Assembly: GCF_009931695.1 (NCBI RefSeq)
Contig: NZ_CP048000.1
Span: 4,420,501-4,484,500, forward strand
Source of the DNA: Anaerocolumna sedimenticola
GTDB taxonomy: Bacteria; Bacillota; Clostridia; Lachnospirales; Lachnospiraceae
Length of the DNA: 64,000 bases
Direction: 5' to 3'
Made by a program: the position numbers and the translations under genes
Part shown: positions 29,827 through 39,285 of the stretch, one piece after another
Layout of the letters: every line of letters begins with the position of its first letter
How positions within the stretch are numbered: the first letter of the stretch is position 1
The notes under the pieces: generated by a model
Databases searched by the model: none
Seen by the model: only the letters and a program-made list of their open reading frames with translations
What the model was told of the DNA's origin: nothing

Positions 29827-31115
29827 TTAATTTTCTGCCAAATTATTAATCATATTTTCTATAAATGTACCGTAACCTTTAGTAGAATCCTGTATAAAAA
29901 CGTGGGTAACTGCTCCGATTATTTTCCCTTTCTGTATTATAGGGCTTCCGCTCATACCTTGTACAATGCCGCCGGTTAGAGAAAGAAGGTTTTTATCTAC
30001 GATACGAATTACCATACCTTTATTAGGACTGGAGCTATTAATATCTATTTTTTCAATTACAATATCATATTCTTTTACTTCATTATCAACGCAGCTTAAA
30101 ATAGTGGCAGGTCCTAATTCTACTTCCTGTTTTAAGCCGATGGGCAAATAACCTTTATTGCTTGTCGAATCATAATTATTATCTATCTTACCGAATATTC
30201 CCTGATTCGTATTTTAGTGATGTCTCCTATTTTATTTCTGTCATTTTGATTAATTAAACCAATTAATTCGCCAGGTACTCCCTGTTTACCTTTTATGATT
30301 GTCATAATATCTGCTGAATATACGTAACCTCGGTTTATTTCCATAATCAGGCTTGTATCAATATCTGTTATACCATGACCCAAAGCTCCGAATTCTCCTT
30401 CCTGGGTTACAAATGTCAATGTACCAATACCTTGTGTATTATCCCTGATCCAAGCACCTATTTTATATTCACCATCCGAAGTTTTTACCGGTGAAATACT
30501 ATACTGTATATCTTTTTCATCTCTTCTTACATCTATTTTAATATCTTTACCGTTACTATTCTGAATTTCAACGATTAATTCTTCCTTATTATGAATTGTC
30601 TTATTATTCACTGCTATTATATAATCTCCCGATTTTAGCTTATTAAGTGCCGGTTCATAGTTTAAACCATCAACAGCATTTATTACTCCTGTTCCAAGTA
30701 CCATAACTCCATCTGTTTCAACATAAATACCTATGGGCTTACCACTGGGAAGTACTTCCCTGGTATCAATAACACCCAATTCTACCTTTTTAAAATTTAA
30801 AAAACCAAATAATTTTAAATTAATAACATATTGTCCGGTTTTTGTTGATTTCAGAGAAAATGGTTTATTTAAATTTAATTTAATCTGATTAGTTGGAACA
30901 GTTTTATTATTTACACTTATTACATCTACATTTTTGCTATCAAAAGCACCTTCAAACGGCAAATCGAAATCGAATTTCTGATTTTCACCAACTAAAATTT
31001 TTATCTTATCCGGGATTCTATTATCTAATTCTTTATAAGTAAAAAATAAAAGGACAACAATATTAATACATAATAAAAATATCAGAACTTTACGGTATAC
31101 AGATTTTCTGTGCAT
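29827..31115 (-). pseudogene. spoIVB: SpoIVB sporulation peptidase (S55), one-base frameshift
   Basis: SpoIVB is the forespore-secreted serine peptidase that triggers sigma-K processing. Frame 1 (31115-30183) holds an N-terminal membrane anchor (VLIFLLCINIVVLLFFTY), a PDZ domain (about 105-200; GTGVINAVDGLNYEPAL) and the first part of the peptidase with its histidine (GALGHGITD). Frame 2 (to 29827) holds the catalytic serine (GIVQGMSGSPIIQ) and the C-terminus. In between, the intact family reads DITKNT-x-x-GIFG; restoring one A in the run at 30212-30215 rebuilds it exactly. About 430 residues when joined. Everything else is intact, so a homopolymer error is the likelier cause; otherwise this strain would sporulate badly. 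Confidence 0.9.
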
Positions 31116-31147
31116 AAGCAGGCTCCTATCTTTTTTTAACTAAAAAA

Positions 31148-31170
31148 GGATATACAGCAAGTGTATATCC
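31148..31170 (-). terminator. Terminator of recN
   Basis: GGATATACA/TGTATATCC stem with a TTTTTT tail on minus. Confidence 0.88.
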
Positions 31171-31216
31171 AGAATGACTATCTTTTGATAGTATACCTAT
31201 TTAATTTGATTTCAAA

Positions 31217-32899
31217 CTAGTATTTTTTAGTTGTTTTTGCCAATTGTTTCATTTCTTTTGCACTTTGCAAAACGGTATCCGTAATTATTGCGCCGCCCAA
31301 AATTCTTGCAATTTCATCAATGGACTCATTTTCCTTAAGATTACGTATGGAAGTCTTGGTGGTAATTCCATCAGATGTTTTTTCAATAATGTAATGGGAA
31401 TCTGCCATTGCTGCTATCTGAGGAAGATGGGTAATACATAAAACCTGATGACTGCCTGCTATCATGGATAATTTTTCTGATACTTTTTGAGCAGTCCTTC
31501 CGCTTACACCGACATCAATTTCATCAAATATCAAAGTTTCGATTTCATCCTTATCCGCAAGTACAGATTTAATAGCTAACATAATTCTTGATAATTCACC
31601 GCCGGAAGCTACTCTGGATAATGGTTTTATCTCTTCCCCCGGATTAGTTGATATTAAAAATTCCGCATCATCAAATCCATTAGCCGAATAATGCCCGGTA
31701 GGTTTAAATATCATTTCAAAATGGACATCCAGAAAATTTAAATCAATTAAAGCTTCTTTTATTTTAGCTGATAGTTCTTTCGCTTTTTCTTTTCGAATGA
31801 AAGATAATTTATCTGACAGATCTTTTATTGTGTTTTCCTGCTTTTCCAGTTGCCTTGTCAAAGCAGCCATTGTCTCTTCATAGTTTTTATATTGAGACAG
31901 TTTTTTTTCACTTTGCTCACAATACTTTAGTATATCCGTTATATTACTTCCATATTTAGATTTTAAATGGTTAATTAAATCCAATCGCTGCTCCGTAACT
32001 GATAAATCTTCCTCATGATTATTCATATCTGATGTATATTCAGATAAATCTCTGTTAAAATCATTAACTAACGTCTCGATATCCATAATCTGATTATATA
32101 ACCCGGATAAGGAATCATCATATTCCATTAGTTTAGAAAGCTGCTTGACAGTCCTTCCGATATGATCACCGGCCGAATCCGTTATCTGATAGCTCATCCA
32201 GTCATATACATTATTTAATCCTTCCGCAATGGTTTTGGCGTTGGATAGTTTTTTATACTCTGCTGCCAGTATCTCATCTTCTCCGATTTTTAAACCGGCA
32301 TTTTTTATTTCATTGATTTCATATTCCAGAAAAGATATTTCCCTAAGTCTTTTATCTTCATCTATTTTTAATTCATTCAGTTTATTTCTAAGATTTATGT
32401 ACTCTTTATACTCAGACTCCAGATGCTTTTTAATGTCTCCTATGTAAGACTTAGCAAAACGGTCTATGATATCTAAATGCTTTTCTTTATATAACAGAGA
32501 TTGATGTTCATGCTGACCATGTATATCAATTAATAAGCCGGCAATATCTTTTAAAACTCCTGCTGTAACACTTTGTCCGTTAATTTTACTGATACTTTTA
32601 CCATTCATAATCTTTCTGCTAATAATAATCTGACCATCTTCAGCAGGTATATCCATCTCATTTAATATTTCTAAAATATGTTTATCTTCTATCTGAAATA
32701 ATAATTCAACCAGGGCATATTCCGCACCTTTTCGAATGATATCTTTGGCTATTTTACCTCCCAGAGCAACATTAATGGAACCGATTATAATTGATTTACC
32801 GGCTCCGGTTTCACCGGTAAGGATATTAAGGTTGTCTTTAAAGGTTACGTCTACTTCGTCAATAATTGCAAAATTTTTAACATGTAAATTAAGTAACAT
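31217..32899 (-). CDS. recN: DNA repair ATPase RecN
   Basis: SMC-like ATPase that holds broken DNA ends for recombination. 560 residues: N-terminal ATPase half with Walker A GETGAGKS (about 30-37), long coiled coils (about 150-365), and the C-terminal half with the signature SGGELSRIMLAIK and Walker B LIFDEIDVGVSG. The GGAGG site is well placed. Normally recN follows argR directly; here argR is about 25 kb away, though recN still precedes spoIVB and spo0A. Confidence 0.97.
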   Translation of the reverse strand: MLLNLHVKNFAIIDEVDVTFKDNLNILTGETGAGKSIIIGSINVALGGKIAKDIIRKGAEYALVELLFQIEDKHILEILNEMDIPAEDGQIIISRKIMNGKSISKINGQSVTAGVLKDIAGLLIDIHGQHEHQSLLYKEKHLDIIDRFAKSYIGDIKKHLESEYKEYINLRNKLNELKIDEDKRLREISFLEYEINEIKNAGLKIGEDEILAAEYKKLSNAKTIAEGLNNVYDWMSYQITDSAGDHIGRTVKQLSKLMEYDDSLSGLYNQIMDIETLVNDFNRDLSEYTSDMNNHEEDLSVTEQRLDLINHLKSKYGSNITDILKYCEQSEKKLSQYKNYEETMAALTRQLEKQENTIKDLSDKLSFIRKEKAKELSAKIKEALIDLNFLDVHFEMIFKPTGHYSANGFDDAEFLISTNPGEEIKPLSRVASGGELSRIMLAIKSVLADKDEIETLIFDEIDVGVSGRTAQKVSEKLSMIAGSHQVLCITHLPQIAAMADSHYIIEKTSDGITTKTSIRNLKENESIDEIARILGGAIITDTVLQSAKEMKQLAKTTKKY

Positions 32900-33073
32900 T
32901 CCGTTCCTCCTATCGTTTGTCTATCAAAACAACAATCTTTTAAGCGGTGGCCTCTCCAAGCTCCGGAAACATATGTTCTGTTTTGATTTTATCATAAATG
33001 TTAATATTTCGCAAATAGTTTTTTTAGTTATTTTATAAAACGAATGTTTTGCTGATAGTATTTAGATATTTTT

Positions 33074-33156
33074 GGGGTTATACTATCTATGCTTACTGTT
33101 CAGGATAGAATACAAATCATTCTGTAATTCACAGTAGGCATAGATAGTATAACCCC
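33074..33156. repeat. 83-bp long-stem inverted repeat
   Basis: GGGGTTATACTATCTATGC at the left and its complement at the right, continuing with one bulge to TACTGT/ACAGTA: about 26 paired bases and a 30-base loop. It is not followed by a T-tract on either strand, which argues against a simple terminator. ATATTT lies near both ends, possibly a loose target duplication. The gap 32900-33180 holds no gene. Confidence 0.65.
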
Positions 33157-33180
33157 ATATTTAAATATACTCTTTTTGAG

Positions 33181-33858
33181 TTATTTGACTATCCCTCCGT
33201 GATAGAAACATTCAAACACTTTTTTATCTCCCCAAAAGATTTCTTCTTTCCCTTGAAACCAGGAGAAATCACCGTCATAAGTATTGTGATAAGTATAATT
33301 TCCATTCTGGTAAACTTCAGGCCCTCGAAACGGCATTTCTTCCGGCCTTAAAAGTAATACTTCTTTTAAGAAATCACCTGAAAACTGCTCACCAATCGTA
33401 CGTCCCGAGTAATTCATAGCCCACATGGGATTATTATTTTCAAAAACAACCTCTTCTCCTGAAAATTTCTCTCCGCCTATATAAGTATCAAAGTATTTCA
33501 TTTCCCCCTGCTCGTATTTTAAATCATGGGAAGAGGGACGGCAGGGAATCTCTTCTTCTTTTCCTTTTCCTGCATAAGTATATCTTGTTGCTGTTTTTAA
33601 AAACTGAACAATTTTTTCTTTGTGGATTTCTTTCCCAACTGCACATTTAGTGGAACATTCTGCAGTATCCTTTACTAAATTGTCGATGGTAACGCAGAAG
33701 AGTTCGCTTAGTAGTATCAGATTATCAATATCCGGATATGCTGTCCCCGACTCCCATTTAGCAACTGCCTGCCTAGATATTCCTAACTTTTCTGCAATAT
33801 CTTCTTGCGATAGTTTCCTGTCTTTTCGTATTGTTTGTAAATTCTCATTGAACTTCAT
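33181..33858 (-). CDS. XRE regulator with C-terminal DUF5680-like domain
   Basis: Residues 1-65 are a Cro/CI helix-turn-helix (LSQEDIAEKLGISRQAVAKWESG). The rest (about 90-225) is an alpha/beta domain rich in aromatic residues (FDTYIGGEKFSGEEVVF, GDFSWFQGKEEIFWG) that matches my memory of DUF5680 proteins, sometimes a sensor partner. I start at the ATG of MKFNENLQT (33858); the frame is open to 33888 but neither start has a good ribosome binding site, because the 5' region is a repeat family 2 copy. Gene orientation is the same as its neighbours. Confidence 0.8.
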   Translation of the reverse strand: MKFNENLQTIRKDRKLSQEDIAEKLGISRQAVAKWESGTAYPDIDNLILLSELFCVTIDNLVKDTAECSTKCAVGKEIHKEKIVQFLKTATRYTYAGKGKEEEIPCRPSSHDLKYEQGEMKYFDTYIGGEKFSGEEVVFENNNPMWAMNYSGRTIGEQFSGDFLKEVLLLRPEEMPFRGPEVYQNGNYTYHNTYDGDFSWFQGKEEIFWGDKKVFECFYHGGIVK

Positions 33859-33898
33859 TTTAATACCAATTACATAACTCATCTGCACTCACAGATTT

Positions 33899-34003
33899 GT
33901 TACTGCCACTAATAAAATGTGAAACAAGTCTCACAGGGTGAAAGAATCTGTAAGTGGCATTCCTTTCTTAATATATTTTCTTTCACATTAACGCAACATG
34001 GCC
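33899..34003 (-). repeat. Structured repeat family 2, copy 3
   Basis: On minus: GTTA-GTGAAAGAAAATATATT, AAGAAAGGA, GCCAC; then hairpin GTGAGA-cttg-TTTCAC, then TTATTAGTGGCAGTAAC. The stem sequence differs from copy 1 (GCGAAA/TTTCGC) but pairing is kept. It ends about 10 bp before the open frame of the XRE gene. Confidence 0.65.
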
Positions 34004-34139
34004 GTTTAACAGCCGCAAATGTTACTTGAAAAAGAAACTGCAAGCAGTTTCTTTTTCATTAACACCTCAAAAAAGTATAACATAGAAGCAGATAATATCC
34101 ATATACCACTCCTTGCAGTTTTGACAACCAGTAGTTGCT

Positions 34140-34586
34140 TTACATTTCTTTATCAAATTTTATACGATAAAAAACTCCATAAAATACAATAAACAAATAT
34201 GAAACTGTCAAAATTATAATAACTCTCATATCAACCTGCATTAAACCAAATGCAAGAAGTATTGCACCATAGACAAATATCATCAAATCATATGCCTTTG
34301 CTTTCGACTTATTGGCAATTATAATATTCCTTTCATCCTTTTGCTCAATTTCAATATTTTTTGCTTTATCCGGATATTTCAATGTAGCGCTGATACTAAA
34401 CAAATTACCTAAATAGTGTCCAAATATACCGCAACCAATGCCAATCATTATATAAGGTAAGGTCCGCATAATATTATTTGTTTCATCTGCTGTTTTAACC
34501 AAATAAAAACCAATTCCCAATATGATTAAACCTAAAATTGTTAATACAATTGCTTTTAAAAATTTTTTATTCATTGCAACACCCAT
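34140..34586 (-). CDS. Four-helix membrane protein
   Basis: 148 residues (or 144 from the second ATG, MNKKFLKAIV). Four predicted membrane helices: about 11-32, 44-64, 102-120 and 123-142, with a short cytoplasmic loop between helices 2 and 3 carrying IEIEQKDERNIIIANKSKAKA. That KDERN motif between helices is typical of small DUF2178-like proteins often found next to XRE regulators. The upstream gene (34717-34941) is such a regulator, so the two probably form a unit. Function unknown. Confidence 0.65.
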   Translation of the reverse strand: MGVAMNKKFLKAIVLTILGLIILGIGFYLVKTADETNNIMRTLPYIMIGIGCGIFGHYLGNLFSISATLKYPDKAKNIEIEQKDERNIIIANKSKAKAYDLMIFVYGAILLAFGLMQVDMRVIIILTVSYLFIVFYGVFYRIKFDKEM

Positions 34587-34600
34587 TGCATAACACCTCG

Positions 34601-34640
34601 CACTTTCTATTTTATTTTTCTTTCAACCTAACGCCCATGT
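34601..34640 (-). repeat. Repeat family 2, partial copy 4
   Basis: Only the 5' block (GGCGTTAGGTTGAAAG followed by AAAAATAAAATAGAAAG) remains, upstream of the membrane-protein gene. Confidence 0.45.
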
Positions 34641-34714
34641 AAACCTCAATTTTTTAAAATACTGCTATTTTAAGAAATCTGTGATATTATTAATTAATAC
34701 TAACCCAAGAAATA

Positions 34715-34736
34715 AATCATCTGCCGGCAGATGATT
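34715..34736. repeat. 22-bp perfect palindrome over a stop codon
   Basis: AATCATCTGCC followed by its complement, with no spacer. It contains the TGA of the XRE gene. It may be an operator or a transcript hairpin between regulator and membrane protein. Confidence 0.6.
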
Positions 34737-34941
34737 CACTGCTTACCTCCTCCTCATAAATAAATATTTCTTCAATACTTAATCCAAAATATCGTGCTAT
34801 TTTAAAGGCTAAAATAATTGAGGGATTATATCTGCCATTTTCCAAAGAACCTATTGTCTGCCTGGAGACCTCCAGGACTGCCGCAAGTTCTTCCTGCTTT
34901 ATCCCCCGTTCTTTACGAATTTCTTCTAATTTATTTTTCAC
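34717..34941 (-). CDS. Small XRE-family regulator
   Basis: 74 residues from GTG 34941 (GTG-KNKLEEIRK), chosen because AAGGGGTGG precedes it at proper spacing; the longer frame starting at 34989 has no site. The helix-turn-helix is KQEELAAVLEVSRQTIGSLENGRYNPS, followed by FKIARYFGLSIEEIF. This is the short YozG-like class typically linked to a membrane protein in the next gene, as found here. Confidence 0.88.
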   Translation of the reverse strand: MKNKLEEIRKERGIKQEELAAVLEVSRQTIGSLENGRYNPSIILAFKIARYFGLSIEEIFIYEEEVSSESSAGR

Positions 34942-35135
34942 TGAACCACCCCTTTCGAAGTTAATGTAAAGTATACTTTCCATATACAATATACATCAAA
35001 AAAAACTTAATGTCAAGTAAACTTTCCATAATTTATTTTTTTACATATTCATCCCTGATTTCGTACTCGGATACCAGTTGAGCAGATATTTCTCAACCAC
35101 TAAACTCCTCTATGCTCAGCAGGCTAAAACCTACA

Positions 35136-35236
35136 ACCGGAAGAAACACGCTTTGCGAGTTTCTTCGGTTCGCGTGCACGTTCGAATTATTGCAAGCAAG
35201 CTTGCTAATTCTCACTTTGCTTTCGCGGAAATAAAA
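35136..35236 (-). repeat. Dispersed repeat family 1, copy C
   Basis: Full-length copy whose TTTCGCGGAAATAAA edge merges into the T-tract of the next terminator. A 60-codon plus-strand frame runs across it but is only repeat sequence. Confidence 0.92.
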
Positions 35237-35237
35237 A

Positions 35238-35266
35238 AAACTATCAACCATATCGGTTGATAGTTT
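35238..35266 (-). terminator. Terminator of the chemosensory operon
   Basis: CTATCAACC/GGTTGATAG stem with a TTTTTTTT tail on minus that runs into repeat copy C. Confidence 0.85.
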
Positions 35267-35413
35267 AGATTACCTATTTCAGTGTTTCAACTGAGTTATT
35301 TTTTCTAAAAACTGCCGCGTTCTGCTGCCTTTTCGTTCTTTATCTCCAATATCTTGTCCACGGAAAAACCATATGCAGTACATATTGCCTGCAATACTGC
35401 AACGAATATCAAA

Positions 35414-35809
35414 CTATGGTATTAATTCCAGTTTCTTTAAAACATCGATCAGTTTTTGCGTATCTATCGGTTTCGCTGCATAAGCATCACAACCAATATC
35501 AAAGGCATTTTGAACGAATTGGGTTTCTGCCAATGCGGTAGTCATAATAATTTTTGATCGTTTTTCAGGGAGAAAACCTTGCTGGGATTCTAAATCTCTG
35601 ATATATTTCAGTACCTTCACGCCGTCTACTTTAGGCATCATGATATCCAAACAAATAAGATCATATGGGTTACCATCTTTCATTGCCATTAAAAAAGCAT
35701 CCAAAGTTTCCACTCCGTCAACAACCAAATCACATTCTCCATAAGCGGAAAGAAACTTAAATAAAAACTTTCTGCTTGCTAAATCGTCTTCTGCTATTAG
35801 AATCCTCAT
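35414..35809 (-). CDS. Single-domain response regulator
   Basis: 131 residues from ATG 35809 (MRILIAEDDLASRK), with GGAGG six bases upstream. Receiver fold with acidic DD (8-9), phosphorylation site D55 (LICLDIMMP), T in the MTTALAE motif and K in AAKPID. There is no output domain, so it is a CheY-like or phosphorelay receiver. Its start overlaps the end of the hybrid kinase gene, suggesting it works with that kinase (perhaps receiving from the C-terminal Hpt-like domain). Confidence 0.9.
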   Translation of the reverse strand: MRILIAEDDLASRKFLFKFLSAYGECDLVVDGVETLDAFLMAMKDGNPYDLICLDIMMPKVDGVKVLKYIRDLESQQGFLPEKRSKIIMTTALAETQFVQNAFDIGCDAYAAKPIDTQKLIDVLKKLELIP

Positions 35810-35823
35810 CTTAATACCTCCTG

Positions 35824-38800
35824 TCAAACATTTGCATCCTGATAAATTTTAAACTCCGATTTCAATTTTTCTATATGCGATACTGCTTCTTCTAAATTTC
35901 CTCGCCTGATTGCTAATTCAATTCGAAAAGCACTATCTTTTAATTCACCTGCATCCATATCGTTTGACTTAAGTTTTATCTCATGAGCCATATCTTCTAT
36001 TGTCATTAAATCATTATTATCCATTGCAGATTCCAAAATAGTTATGGCGTTTTCAATTTCCGTCAATTGCAAAATACTTTGTTTGTTATCTAAACTTCTG
36101 GTTCTGTTTGTAAAGATGACTTCACCGTTATCTTTTAATATTACTTTGTCTGGAGTATTATCGGTTAAATTACTCTGATTTATTATAATGTTTTCAAGAA
36201 TTTGAAATAATTCATCATGTTTTACAGGTTTTGACAAATATTCATCCATTCCATGTGCTAAAAAACGCTCCCTGTCACCTTGCAGCGCATAAGCAGTTAA
36301 TGCTACAATTGGTGTATGCTTACTTCCATTTTCTCGGATACGTATCTGTTTTGCTGTTTCAACTCCATTCATAACAGGCATTTGTATGTCCATCAGTATA
36401 ATATCATAATTGTTTTGATCATATAATGCAAGTGCTTCTTTTCCGTTACATGCAATTTCAACCTTGCAACCTCTTTCTATCAATATCTTTTGTACTACTT
36501 TACGATTAATTGCATCATCTTCCACTAAAAGGATGTCAAGAGGTCTATTGACTTTCTTAATCGTTGGTACTAAATTTTCTTTTTTAACTGCTGATTTACC
36601 GATTTTAAACTTTAAATGAAAATGAAAGGTACTGCCTTTTCCTTTTTCACTTTCTGCATATATTTTGCCGCCCATTAACTCAACCAACTGTTTTGAGATA
36701 GCAAGCCCCAAACCGGTACCGCTGAATTGTTTTGTATAAGAATTCTCAATCTGACTGAAGCTTTTAAACAGCCTTTTTAAATCTGTTTCTGCGATTCCAA
36801 TTCCGGTATCTTTGATAGAAAATTTTACTTCAATCTCATCCTGGATTAATCGCAGTTTGTCAACTATCAGATTTATATCCCCTTTTGGTGTAAATTTCAT
36901 AGCATTACTGATTAAATTATTTATTATCTGACGGAGTCTGTTAGGATCACCAATCAAGAAGTCAGGTATATCTGAGTTATATATTAAAGAAAGCATGAGG
37001 CCCTTTTCACTTACTTTAGGCGAATGGGTTTTTACTAATTCTTCCACAAGTTCTTTTAAATTGAAATTAACATTTTCTATGGATAATTTTCCCACCTCCA
37101 TTTTGGAAAAATCTAATATATCATTAATAATCTTTAACAAAGAGTTTGCACAAGCCTTAGCCGTTACCAGATTATCTTTTTGTTCCTCATTTAACTCGGT
37201 AAGCAACGTAAGATCTACCATTCCTAACATACCATTAATCGGTGTGCGGATTTCATGGCTCATATTGGCTAAAAATTCGCTCTTTGCCCTGTTTGCAGCC
37301 TCCGCAGCTTCTTTTGCTGCAATAAGCTTAATCTCCCATTGTTTTAAATTGGTTATGTCTTTCACTATAGTTACGACAATTTTCTCTCTTGGACTATAAA
37401 TGGATATGGATAACCACTTATTATAACTTTCAACAAAGAACTCCTCAAGCTGCACATTGCCGCCCTGGAATAATTTATGAGCATTTTTATAAATAGCCTC
37501 CAGTATGACATCACTATTTTGCGGAAAGATTTTTTTGAAACTGATACCGATTATTTCTTTTTCTTTTGTTTGAAATAAATTTTCAAATGATTCGTTTACT
37601 TCAATAAATCTCATATCTATGGGTACTTGCTCCTTATTGAAGATTAACTTATAATAAGCATACCCGCTTTGCATATTCATAAAAAGGGAACGGTAATTGG
37701 ATTGGCTTTCCAGGATTTTCATCTGATTTTTTTTCCGCTCGGATATATCCCTCACGATGCTTAGTAAAACTGTTCGCCCGCCAATTTCAGCACTTTGAGA
37801 ACTTACTTCTACCGGAAATATACTGCCATCTTTACGGCAATGAATGGTTTCAAAAAAAATACCGTCTGAATATGCCTGTTCCGTTTCCAGTGGATAGCTC
37901 CAATCAGACCTGATATTACGTATATTTATGGAACGTAACTCCTCATAAGTATATCCGTATGCAAAAGCGGCAGCCTTGTTGGCTTCAATAATACATCCGT
38001 CAATATCAATGAACAGCATAATATCCCTGGTATTTTTGGATAGTAATTCATATCTTTTTAAAACTTCTTCCGCTTCTTTACGGTCTGTTATATCAAATAC
38101 GGAACCAATATAACCGGCAAAACTTCTATCCAGATCATAATAAGGTGCTCCCGCTTCCAGGCACCAGCGGTAAGTCCCATCATAACGGTGAATGCGTACT
38201 TCCAACTGATAATATTCCCTGTTACTCATTGCCTGGGTACGGATTTCCATATATCTGTCAAAATCTTCGGGATGAATTAAGTTAGACCAACCATAACCAA
38301 AAGCTTCATTATATGAAATTCCGGTAAAATCACTCCATATTTTATTTACATAATTATATACCAGACCCTCATCAGTTTTCCAAACACATGAGGGAATCTG
38401 TTCAAGAATATTATTACAGTAATCCCTTGATATGGCAATTTTAATTTCCTGCTTTTTTCGATCTGTTATATCAAGTAAAGTAACCACTGCATTTCTTAAA
38501 CCGTTTATAGTTATTGGTGCTACACTGATGCGAAACCAGCAATCCGTTTTCTTACCATCTTTTATAAAAATTTTATTGAATTCAATATTACTGGTGGCTT
38601 TCCCCTGTTTCATTGCAAGGGTAGCAGCATTCCAAATCTCGCAGTCACCACAGTGGCCACAACCTTTTTTGTTTTCCAATCTTTTTAAACAGTAAAAACT
38701 ATCTCCAAAATGCTTATAAACAACCTGTTCTCTGCTTTTATTAAAAAACTGTAAGGCAGCATCGTTAACTTGAGTAATATATAAGTTATCATTTAAGATA

Positions 38801-39246
38801 ACCATACCTACGGGCGCATGGTTAAAAATTGCTTTTAAATTATTTTCTTCATCCATACGTTGCATTTCTAAGGTCTTAAGCCTTGTGATATCCCGTAATA
38901 CAATAACTGCTCCTACCAAAGAACCATCTGCTGCTTTTACCGGAGAGCAGGTTGCCGAAATATATTTCGTAAACCGGTTCGTTAGTAGAACCGTATTATT
39001 ATCAAGCCCAACAGTTACCTGATTTTGTAAAACATAAGAAATAGGATTATTAATAGGTAACTTCGTAACAGCATTATAAAGCGCGCAAACAGCTTCAAAG
39101 TTCTTTCCTAAGGCTGTTGACATAGATATCCCTGTTATTTTTTCCGCTATTTGATTCATATATATAATATTACCGGTGAGATCCGTTGAAATCACACCAT
39201 CACCAATACAAGATAAAGTAGTCTCAGCAAATTCAATATTTTCCAT
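35824..39246 (-). CDS. Multi-PAS hybrid histidine kinase with receiver and Hpt-like domain
   Basis: 1140 residues, no membrane segments, so cytoplasmic. Order: about five PAS domains (roughly 5-630; each ends with a DITDRK or DISERK linker), dimerisation/phospho-acceptor with H663 (NMSHEIRTPINGML), ATPase domain (NNLISNAMKFTP, GTGLGLAISKQL), receiver with D near 950 (IILMDIQMPVMNG), and an Hpt-like helical tail with H near 1087 (MAHEIKLKS). The second PAS holds a Cys cluster (CGHCGDC) that might bind metal or sense redox. It is the seventh gene of the chemosensory operon, so signals may pass between this phosphorelay and the CheA system. Ligands are unknown. Confidence 0.93.
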   Translation of the reverse strand: MENIEFAETTLSCIGDGVISTDLTGNIIYMNQIAEKITGISMSTALGKNFEAVCALYNAVTKLPINNPISYVLQNQVTVGLDNNTVLLTNRFTKYISATCSPVKAADGSLVGAVIVLRDITRLKTLEMQRMDEENNLKAIFNHAPVGMVILNDNLYITQVNDAALQFFNKSREQVVYKHFGDSFYCLKRLENKKGCGHCGDCEIWNAATLAMKQGKATSNIEFNKIFIKDGKKTDCWFRISVAPITINGLRNAVVTLLDITDRKKQEIKIAISRDYCNNILEQIPSCVWKTDEGLVYNYVNKIWSDFTGISYNEAFGYGWSNLIHPEDFDRYMEIRTQAMSNREYYQLEVRIHRYDGTYRWCLEAGAPYYDLDRSFAGYIGSVFDITDRKEAEEVLKRYELLSKNTRDIMLFIDIDGCIIEANKAAAFAYGYTYEELRSINIRNIRSDWSYPLETEQAYSDGIFFETIHCRKDGSIFPVEVSSQSAEIGGRTVLLSIVRDISERKKNQMKILESQSNYRSLFMNMQSGYAYYKLIFNKEQVPIDMRFIEVNESFENLFQTKEKEIIGISFKKIFPQNSDVILEAIYKNAHKLFQGGNVQLEEFFVESYNKWLSISIYSPREKIVVTIVKDITNLKQWEIKLIAAKEAAEAANRAKSEFLANMSHEIRTPINGMLGMVDLTLLTELNEEQKDNLVTAKACANSLLKIINDILDFSKMEVGKLSIENVNFNLKELVEELVKTHSPKVSEKGLMLSLIYNSDIPDFLIGDPNRLRQIINNLISNAMKFTPKGDINLIVDKLRLIQDEIEVKFSIKDTGIGIAETDLKRLFKSFSQIENSYTKQFSGTGLGLAISKQLVELMGGKIYAESEKGKGSTFHFHLKFKIGKSAVKKENLVPTIKKVNRPLDILLVEDDAINRKVVQKILIERGCKVEIACNGKEALALYDQNNYDIILMDIQMPVMNGVETAKQIRIRENGSKHTPIVALTAYALQGDRERFLAHGMDEYLSKPVKHDELFQILENIIINQSNLTDNTPDKVILKDNGEVIFTNRTRSLDNKQSILQLTEIENAITILESAMDNNDLMTIEDMAHEIKLKSNDMDAGELKDSAFRIELAIRRGNLEEAVSHIEKLKSEFKIYQDANV

Positions 39247-39285
39247 ATTACAAAACTCCTTTTGCCTGATAGAAACCTATGCGTC

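Noticed and set aside
35078..35260. Plus-strand frame reading RKKHALRVSSVRV and similar
   Set aside because: This is repeat family 1 read as protein. Similar frames arise at other copies (for example 53189 onwards), with no start signals, so it is not a gene.
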